This document shows, one piece after another, positions 21,768 through 31,060 of a DNA stretch of 64,000 nucleotides. Below the pieces are notes generated by a model. The model was not told the origin of the DNA, did not search any database, and worked only from the letters and a program-made list of their open reading frames with translations. Source of the stretch: Prorocentrum cordatum (Eukaryota > Sar > Dinophyceae > Prorocentrales > Prorocentraceae); NCBI GenBank assembly GCA_963575745.1, contig CAUYUJ010009446.1, forward strand, positions 462,498 to 526,497, written 5' to 3'. The translations under genes were made by a program, and so were the position numbers. The stretch's first letter is position 1; every line of letters begins with the position of its first letter.

Positions 21768-23010
21768 AGATGGCAGGGCGACGTCGCCCCCTCGTCGTCT
21801 TGCCTGTTGGCCGAAAAGCCAGGGGGTAACAAGGACAGCGGGGTAACCTGCCTTAGTAAAGACAGCGGGGTAACCTGCCTTAGTAAGAGGGCTTTTGTCA
21901 TTGAAGATACGAGAGAGGCTTGCGCCGACCTCCGCACCCGAGGTTATATCTGTGATCGCATTTCCCACAATGAGCTTATGACAAGCGTGGGCACATATTA
22001 CCTGGGTGCGGTGATCAGTGGAGATTTTTCACTCTCATATGGATTAGTACCCCGGGTGACTGGTATGTACGAACTCCAGGAAAGAGAGTGGCCCCACATT
22101 GGTCACGTATCCAGAACCTGTTGATAAAAGCCAAGAAACTCCGTATGAAGATCATTATATTTGGTCCCCCAGGATATGTTTGGAAGTTATCTCCAGTACG
22201 TGATACTCTGGAAGATCTTAAATTGTCAGTAATACGGATGCGTCTGTGTCATTTCGGTATTCGGTGCAATATGCAAGACAGTACACCGAGTGGTACTTAT
22301 ATGCAGGTAGCGTCATCAATACCGATTAGCTCGAAGCTGTGGGCATGTACATGCAAACAGGCAATACCACAACATGTGTTGGATTGGTACGGGCATTCAG
22401 TACGGCATGCTGAATGGCGAGCCCAGACACGTACTACACTCATCCGTCACCTTAACGACAACATCCTGGGAAGCACCACTACGCACGGAAACGTGCCTGT
22501 ATATTCAAACACATATACACGTACGGACCATAACATCCATCACTACGTAACGACCAACAAGGGAGGACCGAAATGGTCTGATGTTATCCGACGTGTAACG
22601 ATTAACCTGGATACCAATGCGGTTATTCAGGATATCTCAGTTACCGATCAACCAACAGGGTATGATTGGCATGCACCACTACCTGCAGGGGTTGTCAACA
22701 TCAGCACTCGGTTATATTGGCAACCCGAGGAACCGGTCTTGCTCGGAAACGAGCCTACTCAATCACCACAGAAACTTCGACGCGTCATCATAGATGACTG
22801 TTCTCTCCCCCTCCCGACTCTGGCGATTGACGCATGTACCCACTCAACCACGACAATGGGCACACAGACCGGCGAACAAGATGAGCAAGTTTTACCCACA
22901 GAATCGCGTATCAAGCAGAAGGAAAGGCTCAAAGCCGAAAAGGAAGCAGGCATCAAGCCTCGCCGCATTAAAAGCACGTTGAAGACGGAAACGATGATTG
23001 CGGCGACGAC
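21768..23010 (+). pseudogene. Conserved-looking polyprotein block of unassigned function
   Basis: The protease frame continues past its TGA to 22124; the signal then shifts to another frame (22088-23071), starting where a segment reading KMKIIIFGPPGYVWKL-like sequence begins. It contains RMRLCHFGIRCNMQD, PSGTYMQVASS and several Cys/His positions, and a basic C-terminal part (22900-22980). I do not recognise the family; the Cys/His pattern could bind metal. Tandem 27-bp units at 21833-21886 each carry one GTAA-loop hairpin. Hairpins at 22483 and 22741 encode HGNVP and LGNEP. Confidence 0.5.
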
Positions 23011-23745
23011 TTGTCAGGACTCGGACAGGATCTTATGGCAACCTGGAGTACTGACGTCCCTATTGAGCTGATAAGCTCCGATGAGGACGATGACCTGTTC
23101 CTTACCCTCCCCACATCTATCCCCGACGCACGCGCTAACATATACAGCATAGTTGCTACACTATGCTATGGTCATAACAACTGCGTGGATATGTTGGAGC
23201 TTTGTGGCGGCGAAGGTGGTATCTCAGAGCTTGCCTTCTCAAGGGGGCTCTCCTCAGGAGGCAACCTAGACAAGACTACATATGTCGACCTGGGAGACCC
23301 CTCGGTGCAGCGGGTTATAGACCACTACTTCGCTATATGCTACGTACGAGTTGCCATACTACAACCCAGTTGCCGCACCACAGGACCACCATCCTACTAC
23401 AACTACAAAGTCAATTACAACACTTGGGAACAGCACCACACATAAGATTTACCACACATAACTTATTGTGGTAAAATTGCTGTAACCCAAGATGACGCTC
23501 TGAGGTGGTTTATACGCGAACAACCTACAGGAACATGGGTGGATGATATTTCCCCATGGAAGAAACTTGCCAACCGACCACACATTACAACCGTACGCAT
23601 TGATCAATGTGCTACGGGACTCAAAGATACGGCTGGTGACTATTTTAAGAAGCCGACAAGTATCACCAGCAACGACGAGACAATTCTTAAACCCTTTGAG
23701 CGACTCAAATGCAACGGTTAGCATGTGCACGCACAACCAAAAGTT
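23011..23745 (+). pseudogene. SAM-dependent methyltransferase-like domain, broken
   Basis: VDMLELCGGEGGISELAFSR resembles motif I of class I, C5-cytosine-type methyltransferases (SAM loop). It is followed by TYVDLGDPSVQRVIDHYF and AILQPSCRTTG in the place of the catalytic P-C motif. A TAA at 23443 interrupts the frame; the same frame then continues with a related C-terminal part (TYCGKIAVTQ, VRIDQCATGLKD, KKPTSITSN) to a TAG at 23719. Cytosine methyltransferases carried by dinoflagellate retrotransposons have been reported in the literature, which fits. The domain is probably inactive in this copy because of the stop and frame change. The exact class is uncertain. Confidence 0.6.
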
Positions 23746-25660
23746 TTCACTGGCACAAAAAGACACTCGACGACTGCAGTCTGCCTTCGTGGAAGCCGTC
23801 TATCTGGCGAAAGCCATTGACACTACGCGCGGAAACGCGCCTATAAGTACCGCACATGCTTACCCTGCAGACCTTCCCGATCAAGCTGAACCAGGCGAAG
23901 GTATGAGACGCATCGGTGATCGTATCATCCCAAAGGTGGCCACTTGCCCGGCATGCATCGACAACGTCCGAAAGGACAGTCCTAGCCATAACAGAGACCC
24001 TACGCAGTGTAAATATCATGATTCCATCTCTGTATATTGGCCATGTCCCGCATGCCAGAGGGATCTTACGAGAAGCAAGGGTGTTAAGAACCACCTCGCT
24101 ACCGAACCTGGTAAATGTCGTTTTGCTGAACCATTTAAACTTCCAGACGATCGCGACCCCGAAGGCAAAACCGTGCCAGCTTGGTGGAAACCCTTACCTA
24201 AACCTGGTGAGGGCCAAGCTTCAGCTTCAGGTGGCCGCCAAGGCGCACACGCCAGGCCACCACGACCACGATCCTTCGGTAACGTCGATCCGACATCTGG
24301 TGCCAGCAGTTACGACATGCTACGAGACGCCCCCGAGCGTGGAAACACGCCTTCCGCGTCCTCTAGCGAAGCGCCACAGGTAGCGGCCCGCCGCGGCCGC
24401 CTACAAGGCGTACCACCACCTCCAGATGCAGTCAATGCAGGGGACCAACTACGGAGGGCTACAAGGAACCCTCTTGCCTCTACCGGCTCTGGGGCTCCAC
24501 GACTACCCGACTGGACGAGATTCGACATCCAACACAGTCTACAAAGTCTCCGTAGTCACGAACCTCATGTCGTGAAAAAGGAACTCCGAAAACTGCATCT
24601 GCGATGGTATTATGCGAAGGAACCTAAGATGAGGCTAATCCTCGACAAAGTGGGGCTGGATAACGTTCGACTGAACATGATCAAGGAAGTTTGCGACACC
24701 TGTCGGGAATGCAGAGCATGGGAACGTCCAGGAAACTCAACATTACCCTCGGTGAGCCTTCCCGGTAACTGGCTCGACGAAGGCGAAATGGACCTCATGT
24801 TCTACAAGAAACGGACCATATTTCACATTATGGATCGTTGTATTCGCCTGGCAGCAGGCCTAGAAATTTCCGACAGAGAACGTGACGCTATCCTTGACGC
24901 CTACCACTACTGCTGGATTGCCTATCACGGACCCTTCAAAGTCTTATACTCAGACGGAGAAGGCGCCCTGAACAATGATGCCGCTAAAGCCATGATGGCC
25001 AATAAGGGCACGGAACTTCGTATCCGAGCACTTGGCCAACACGCGACTTCAATTGAGTCACGAAACGGCATTCTCAGAGGCGTCCTCCACATGATTGAGG
25101 AAGGACTGAATAGACACAACATCCCCGTTGTATTCACTAGAGTATTGGCGGAAGGCATCTTCGTTACTAATGCTTTTACGTTTTATAACGGAGTATCGCC
25201 ATGCCAAGCACACAGGACGTCAGCCCTCCATTCTCCCTGATCTCGACACCCTTGACTTTCCCAAGGGACCCGAGACTTCAGGACACGAACGAGAACGTCG
25301 TGTGAGGAAAGTCAGCCTAGAAGCCATAACTCAGGCCACTGCTGTGGCCAAGACAAATCGGGCTCTTAGGGCTAAAACGACTCCTGATGGTGCTCGCCTT
25401 TACTCTGCAGGGGATTTGGTCGATTACCACCGACCCACTGCCACTAAGGACGATCATGGAGGCTGGAATGGCCCATTCCCGGTGATCCGCAATGTGCCTG
25501 AAAGAGGACATATTGTTGTCAAGGCTGGATCTCGTGAGGTAGTTGTGATGTATCCTGATGCTCGTCACACACTGTACATTGAATGTCTCCTCACACGAGA
25601 ACTTGGCATGGATAATATGGCCGTGCAAGCCGTCCTTACATATGTGGCACACCTCGGTGC
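23746..25660 (+). CDS. Integrase segment (zinc-binding, catalytic core, C-terminal), frameshifted
   Basis: A Cys-rich module (CPACIDNVRK ... CPACQRDLTR, about 23945-24080) and a Pro-rich linker precede the integrase. The His/Cys region (LHLRWYYAKEPK ... CDTCRECRAW) is followed by the core. The first Asp is in GEMDLMFYKK (about 24781-24810), the second in VLYSDGEGAL (24953), and Glu in SIESRNGILR (25055), 33 residues after the second Asp. Integrase inserts the cDNA into chromosomes and makes the 5-bp duplication seen here. Near 25210 the signal moves to the next frame, which continues through a C-terminal module (YSAGDLVDYHRP, GWNGPFPVI). A single-base indel is the simplest explanation. Hairpins at 23827 and 24337 lie in linkers; none lies in the core. 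Confidence 0.85.
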
Positions 25661-26567
25661 GGGGAAACCTGCCAAAGTTTTCGGCTATATCCCCGATTAC
25701 AAGGGAAATCTCAATCTTTCAGACGACAGCAAGTTTCACCCGCGCGTACATTTAGCACTACAGTATCTCGTGCGGAACTACTTCCGAGTAGAACATGTAG
25801 TAGCAGTTAGATTGGCCAAAGGTGTGTCAAGCCTTCCTGCAGTAAAGTACGCCACCGGGTCTACGCTGATCCACTATGACAACGATATCAGCCCGGCTTT
25901 CCACTACTACGAGTGTGTGGGCACCGGCCTAAACATTTCTCAGATCACTGGTAGCACTCATTCCAGACTTATTCAATGCTTGATTTCACGTGTCCCCTCC
26001 TTAGGATTTCACGACGACTTGGCAAAATATCAGCACTCAAGCAATACGTCTGGAGAACACGATTCGCTTGGAAACAGGCCTCTTCCAGACACCCCAGGTG
26101 CTTCATCGCCGAGTGAAGGCCGTCTGTCGACAATCTATGAGGAAAATGAGGAACATAATATCGAAGCTATGATGCTGGAAGAGTGGTACGACGAGCTACG
26201 TATGGACCTTCATCCTACGACGACTACCGACGATTATCTCTACTGCGTCCCAACAACCATGCTGCCCGACCAATGTGTTTTGGTTTCAGCATCTGTGGAC
26301 GGAGAAGATATCGTATCATCGGACATGCTCGGAGACGAGCCTGAACCACGAGAGCCCTGTCTAGTCTCTCTCTGCTCAACCACACCTGACGAGAGCTACT
26401 CTCTTGACAGTGATGAACATGGTCCTTACGTTGAGTTATGTTTTACATCAGAAATGTCAAAAGTAGTGTTGGATCAGACCCAACTTGTACAGCTCGACAC
26501 CGATATGGTCGCAGCGATGAGAGTTTATGTATCCTCTGCTGCTAAACGTGCTGTGGTTGTTAAATAA
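25661..26567 (+). CDS. Acidic linker between integrase and reverse transcriptase
   Basis: The frame set after 25210 continues through acidic sequence without a recognised domain to TAA 26565-26567. Hairpins at 25659 (AGKPA phase), 26066 (LGNRP) and 26327 (LGDEP) lie here. Because the reverse transcriptase continues in the same frame directly after the TAA, this stop looks like a mutation inside the polyprotein. Confidence 0.6.
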
Positions 26568-27587
26568 GATGATCTACTGACCAAAGCCGACATAGCAGCA
26601 CATCCAAAGGAGGTTAGTGAAGCTTTGTATACTGAACTCAAAATCTGGATTGATAACCGATGCTTTGAGATGTACGATTTATCCAAAGCTTCCAACATCA
26701 TGACATCCAGGTATGTATACAAGTGGAAGTTTGTAAAGGTGGGTACCGAGAACGTTAAAACCATTCGTCTCAGACTTGTTCTTCGCGGATTTATGGATAC
26801 TGAGGCTTTTTATGTGGAAACATTCTCGGGGACCGCCCGAAGGCAATCCCAACGACTCCTGGCAAGTGAGGCGGCATGCCATCCAGAGTGGACTTTAGCA
26901 TCCATGGATCTCGACAAGGCGTTCCTCAAGGGTTTGACCTATGAGGAACTTGCCCATGCCACCGGCGAGGAAACTCGCATGGTCTGCTTCACTCTTCCAC
27001 CGGGAAGCGCCCAGGTACTTCGTACACTACCCGGCTTTTCATCTTATGACGAAAGCCGACACTGCCTCAGATGCCTCAAACCAGGAACGGGTACAAAGGA
27101 CGCTCCAAGAGCGTTCTCTCTCAAACTTCGTACGACCACACGAGCTATAGGCCTTACACCGACCAGCTATGATCCTGAATTTGAATTCAGCCAAGATCTG
27201 CTAACGGCAAAACATGTCGATGATATTAACATGACAGGCCTGGAGAAAAATATAGACGACTATGTACAGCGTGTCGAAAAGGTGTTTGGTAAATGCAAGC
27301 TCAACAAACACACATATACGAACTGCGCCGTTCGCTACACTAAGAATGATCAAGGGGATGTGATCATGGATCAGGACGAGTATATCAAACAACTACGTCC
27401 TATCACACACCCAGAACTTACAGGAGCGGCGGCCGATGCCAAAGCCACGAAACTCATTACCGACATGTTCGTCAGCTTGCGAGGAGCCCTCGCCTATGCC
27501 CTCCTTACCCAAATCTGGCTCATGGTATACGTGGTCTCTCTCGCCAGAAAATTCAAGAGCCCACCAATCTGCAAGTCAGACGTCTGA
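26568..27587 (+). CDS. Copia-type reverse transcriptase (RVT_2) segment
   Basis: The enzyme copies the element RNA into cDNA. Visible landmarks are SRYVYKWKFVKV, IRLRLVLRGFMD, SMDLDKAFLKG (first catalytic Asp, about 26901-26933), CLKPGTGTKDAPRAFS, and KHVDDINMTG (the Y/V-DD active-site pair, about 27211-27240). The downstream thumb region follows. The 5' border is the in-frame TAA at 26565; the signal moves to another frame at about 27550, where the RNase H part begins. One hairpin (26965) falls inside the fingers/palm region and in a different reading phase (GEETR). Confidence 0.9.
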   Translation, partial: DDLLTKADIAAHPKEVSEALYTELKIWIDNRCFEMYDLSKASNIMTSRYVYKWKFVKVGTENVKTIRLRLVLRGFMDTEAFYVETFSGTARRQSQRLLASEAACHPEWTLASMDLDKAFLKGLTYEELAHATGEETRMVCFTLPPGSAQVLRTLPGFSSYDESRHCLRCLKPGTGTKDAPRAFSLKLRTTTRAIGLTPTSYDPEFEFSQDLLTAKHVDDINMTGLEKNIDDYVQRVEKVFGKCKLNKHTYTNCAVRYTKNDQGDVIMDQDEYIKQLRPITHPELTGAAADAKATKLITDMFVSLRGALAYALLTQIWLMVYVVSLARKFKSPPICKSDV

Positions 27588-28291
27588 ATGCTGTGGCGCG
27601 AAAGCTGATCAGCAGCCCGAAACGCATCACCTTCCCTCGGATGAAGCCGACGAATGAAGTTGACATCCACAGCGATTCGGGGTATCGGAAGCTTACCGGG
27701 GAGGAGGATGATGAGACCAAGGGCTACGGCATACGCGGGGCTAATGTACTACGGCGAGGAAACTCGCCTCAAGGCAAGTCCGTCGTTCACCTCTGTGACG
27801 GACTATGCAAATCACACCGACTGCAGGTGAGGTCCAGCTATGCTGCGGAGGCACTCGCAGCTGCGCATAACCTCGATGAGTGTTACCCTACGCTCATCAC
27901 TCTCCACGAGCTTAAGGCAGGAGCTCTGACTCCACGACAACTACGAGATATGCGTGAAGTTGGAGGCCTAGCTATCAAAGTCTCTCTTACCATAGACGCC
28001 GAGTCCGTTTATAAATCATTATCAAGCAGGGATCTTAAGATACCGACAGAACGGACTCTGCTTGGACATATCAGTTGGATACGTGAGCTCATGGATATAG
28101 GTATAGTACATAACGTGCAGTGGTGTGATACTAGGGATATGACCGCAGACGGGCATACAAAGGGAAGCATCGATCGGGAGCTGCTTCTGGAAGTGATGTC
28201 AGGCACTCAGTCATTCAAGTATGACGTGAAGCAGTTTGTTCCTTTTCGGGGTCCCGAGGACAGAAACAAACCCAAATCTAATCAATTTTAG
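27588..28291 (+). CDS. RNase H segment of the Copia polyprotein
   Basis: Copia RNase H degrades the RNA strand of RNA-DNA hybrids. The frame starts in QVRRLNAVARKL, typical of the RT-RNase H connection. VDIHSDSGYRK gives the first Asp, SYAAEALAA the Glu, TIDAESVYKSL the next Asp and RDMTADGHTKGS the last. The frame ends at a stop 28289-28291, the natural end of the polyprotein. The hairpin at 27754 (RGNSP) is an insertion between the first Asp and the Glu. Confidence 0.88.
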
Positions 28292-28673
28292 TCTGTCCTT
28301 GTTGCCCCCCCGCGGTCCAATTTGCCAGCATGGGCGCCTACTACAGAGGCGCCCTTCTAGTTGCTCGGAAACGAGCCTTACATTTCACGCCTGGCAACGA
28401 GCCGGCTTTATATGACTCAGGCTCTTTGCCTTAATACTTATTTGCTCGGTGAGGTATGGCCCGTTTGGCTTACCTCTAACTGAGCCGATAGCCCTCCATC
28501 CTTCGAAGGGGCTATCTTGTATTTGCGTGAAATGCCTTGCGAGGAAACTCGCTTTACAGTCTGGTGTTAGGCCAGACTGTACACACTGTTTTCTCTCTTG
28601 CAAACAGTTGTGCGCGCGGCCTTTGTAAAGCCTGACGGCTGCGCGGCTATGCTCTCCGTCTCCTCCCCTCCCG
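28292..28673 (+). promoter_or_regulatory. Structured 3' non-coding region of the element
   Basis: Between RNase H and the 3' LTR there is no reading frame, but there are many perfect stems. GGGCGCC/GGCGCCC lies at 28332-28354. A long stem, GCTCGGT..GAGGTA with TACCTC..ACTGAGC, spans 28444-28485. GATAGCCC/GGGCTATC lies at 28487-28516 and CAGTCTGG/CCAGACTG at 28557-28579. GNRA hairpins occur at 28363 and 28539, and an imperfect one at 28389. Where a purine-rich tract is expected before the LTR, the + strand is pyrimidine-rich (about 28651-28673). Confidence 0.75.
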
Positions 28674-28937
28674 ACTTTAAGGGTAGCTCTTTGGGAGATG
28701 TTATAGTATCGGGAGCATAGCTCGCGCGCCGTTGCCTTGGGCTCAAGGCACGCGCGCCCTATTTGCCCGGACACCGCGAGTGTTCGCTATGTGCTGGAAA
28801 GACCGATACATCGATCTTATCCTATCTTATCCGTCCATTCCTCTTACTGAACCACGTCAGTACGAGACCGGACGCTATTTGCCATCCGATGTCTACGGAA
28901 TCGGATGCTATTTGAGTTTCCAGGCTCACTTTCGACT
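28674..28937 (+). repeat. 3' LTR (264 bp)
   Basis: Identical to the 5' LTR except for three substitutions and a 6-nt insertion near 28799. It has the same GC-rich stem (about 28724-28759) and the same ACTTT...CGACT ends, and is followed directly by the right ACCTC duplication. Confidence 0.93.
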
Positions 28938-28942
28938 ACCTC
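28938..28942 (+). other. Target-site duplication, right copy
   Basis: ACCTC directly after the 3' LTR, matching 12863-12867. Confidence 0.9.
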
Positions 28943-29180
28943 TTGGGCCGTCGTTGGACCATATTGGAGGCTTTTTGGGCGATCTTAGGGACCTCTTGGG
29001 CCGACTTGGGCCATCGGACGGTAAGTTTGAAGCGAATGCCAGAAATCTTTTTCAACCTCAGGGATATCACCGATTTTGGCCTCTTGGGGCCTTCCTGGAG
29101 GACCTTTTAGAGGCTTCTTGGGCCGTCTGTGGGGCTCTTGGGCGCTTCTTGGGCCGTCTTGGACTCTCTTGGACCATCTG
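28943..29180 (+). repeat. CTTGGGCC-family satellite, continuation of block B
   Basis: The host satellite interrupted by the LTR element resumes here. It contains a core at about 29018-29085 (AGAAATCTTTTTCAACC, ATCACCGATTTTGGCC) related to those of the other blocks. Confidence 0.8.
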
Positions 29181-30384
29181 GCCGCTCGGCGGCGGAACCT
29201 ACCACTCCCGCGCGCGCGGTGTCGGCTTCGGCGCGGAAGATCTTGGGGGGTGCGCCTGGGGCGGGCTCGGGCTGCGGCTCGGCCAAAAGCGCGGGTTGCA
29301 ACGATCCCCCCGCCCTGGTTGCGGCCCCGGGTCGGAAAAACGGCTCGGCCAAGCGGTCGGCGCAGAGGGGGGCGTTTTCCTCCCCGGCCCCTGCGCAGGG
29401 CGGGAAGCGAGGCCGCGCGTCCTCGGTTGAAGAATTGTTGGGGGGACCACAAAGGGACCAGGCCACCCCGGCGGGACAGAGAGAGTTCAGCCAATCCTTG
29501 GTGGCCATGCTCGGCGGGGGGGCATGCCCGATCCAACCTCCCGCGCAACGGACCCTCCTCCGCCTCTTCCGCCTCCTTCGCCGAAGTTCGACCCGACTGA
29601 TTTGGGGGCCCTGTACAGGTGTCCGGCGCGCGGGTGGCGACCGCCCAAGGGGTTGGGCGGGGCCTCGCGCACCGCCAGCGGCAAGAGGCGGACCGCCATT
29701 GGAAAGAGTGCCAGGGCATGCCCGCTCCGACTCTGGGCAGGGCATGGACACCCAAAGAGAGGTCCCGGCACCAAGCGCACGTCCAGCAGCAGACTGGGAA
29801 GCGCAGGCGCGGCGCCCATGTCGATTCCTTCTGGGATTGGAGGGCCGGGCTTTCGCCGGAGTTAGGCACTTCAGCTTGTGACCCAGGCACGGCAGTCATC
29901 CGCAGGGTGACAGGGGGGCGAATTGCTATAAATGCCAGAAAATGCGACAGGAGCGCGCCGTTGTCCACCTTCCGGAGAAACCCTTGCAGGGCCCGGCAAG
30001 CGACCGTCACAATCGACACGTGGAGACGGGCTGTTAATGGCAAAGTTATCCAGGGGGCGGGGCATTGCAGAAGGCGCGCGATTCCAGGCCCACAGCGCCG
30101 ACGGCGGCAGCAGCGTCTGCTGCCTCTTGACGAACGGCCGCGGGTCGTTGTACTTACCAACCCCGGCTCGCCGGGGGGGCGTGCCCGGTTCCCCCTCCTT
30201 TCTCACCCCCTCCCCTTCCTCTCCCTCCTTCGGCCCCTCCCCCCCCTCTTCCTCCTCTCCGCCTTCTCCTTCCTTCCTGGGGGGCGGGGCCCGGGTTCAC
30301 TCCCTGGCGGGGGGCGCGGTGGGAAGCAAAACGGCCCGCAGAGAGCGGGGGCGGGCGTCTGGGCCGCGAGGCGCGGACCCCCCG

Positions 30385-31060
30385 TCGCAGGTGCGGATCC
30401 TCATCCTGAACGTCACGCTGCTCACCAGAGATCGGTTGGAAGCAGTCTTTGCCGTTGCCGGGGAATCTGGTGCACACCTTCTGCGCTTGCAAGAGACCCA
30501 GCACCCCGCAGGGGGTTTTCGGTGTGCCACGGAGCTCGCTGGTCGGGCGGGGCGGCGGGGCCAGTGGTCTGCTGCTCCTCCGATGACTGGCGCTGGTCGG
30601 CGAGAAGGGGGGCGTTTCTTGCTTTGGCGCCCCGAGCTTGGCAAAGGGGCCCCGGGCGACAAGGAGTGCCAAATTCTTGGCGTTCCGTCGGGGGGAATTT
30701 ATATGCGATGCGGGTTTCGGCTGCGTGGGGCCCCCGCCCGTCGCTGTGGCTGGGCGCGTCTCGGATATCCCTGCCGTGATTGTGGGGGGCCTGAATTGGA
30801 GCCCCGTGTGCGATAGCGCGATGCTTCAAGACTGGGCTGCGGCGCGGGTCACCCCTACCACCACCGAGGGGAAAATTGCCCCCACCAGGTGCCTTGCTCT
30901 GGGGGCGGCGGTCGAGCCGGCCGTTACCCTCCCCTACACAGGGGTCCCCCACCACTTGGCCGTGATCTATGATGCGCAAGTCTCGGGAAGAGTCGGCCCC
31001 CCGGCCCTCCAGACGCGCCCAGCCCGCACCGCTGTGCATGACTGGGGGCTCCCCCCGGCG
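30385..31060 (+). pseudogene. APE-type endonuclease relic of the decayed LINE
   Basis: LILNVTLLTRDRLEAVF and LLRLQETQHPAGGFR (the Q-E of the metal site) match the start of LINE endonucleases. After a frame change near 30640 the signal continues with PAVIVGGLNWSP, where the expected G-D-x-N has lost its Asp, then GKIAPTRCLALGA and PHHLAVIYD. The lost Asp and the frame change mean it is inactive. Confidence 0.7.

Larger units (their letters stand above)
13342..28553 (+). repeat. Family of 36 GNRA-tetraloop hairpins, 15 nt each
   Basis: Consensus GCNNG-GNRA-CNNGC-C with fully paired arms. Starts: 13342, 13435, 14215, 14764, 15091, 15238, 15718, 15793, 16009, 16726, 17302, 17383, 18787, 18835, 19072, 19677, 20169, 20250, 20738, 20771, 21306, 21395, 21660, 21838, 21865, 22483, 22741, 23827, 24337, 25659, 26066, 26327, 26965, 27754, 28363, 28539. 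Loops: GAAA 24, GCAA 6, GGAA 2, GTAA 2, GAGA 2. The two variable stem positions take at least ten different dinucleotides, always matched in the other arm, with G-U wobble at 14215, 15793, 21838, 21865, 25659 and 26066; 21660 has an A-T closing pair. Imperfect copies lie at 16290, 16492 and 28389. None lies inside the Tpt1 domain or the integrase core. I saw none outside the element. Confidence 0.95.
12868..28937 (+). mobile_element. 16-kb Copia-type LTR retrotransposon with accessory domains
   Basis: Two direct LTRs (12868-13125 and 28674-28937) flank 15.5 kb of internal sequence and are bounded by the 5-bp duplication ACCTC (12863-12867 and 28938-28942). The order gag, protease, integrase, reverse transcriptase, RNase H identifies the Ty1/Copia type. 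Extra domains between gag and protease are a Tpt1/KptA RNA 2'-phosphotransferase and a RING-H2 finger; a methyltransferase-like domain precedes integrase. The LTRs differ by three substitutions and one 6-nt indel, so insertion is fairly recent. In-frame stops at 16646, 18899, 21765, 23443 and 26565 and about seven frame changes suggest a dead copy. It carries 36 GNRA-tetraloop hairpins. The length is about three times that of a typical Copia element. Confidence 0.95.

Noticed and set aside
13342-28553. Explaining the hairpins as a pure G-N-x-P peptide repeat
   Set aside because: Six coding copies are in other phases and two lie after the last stop codon, yet stems and loops are kept.
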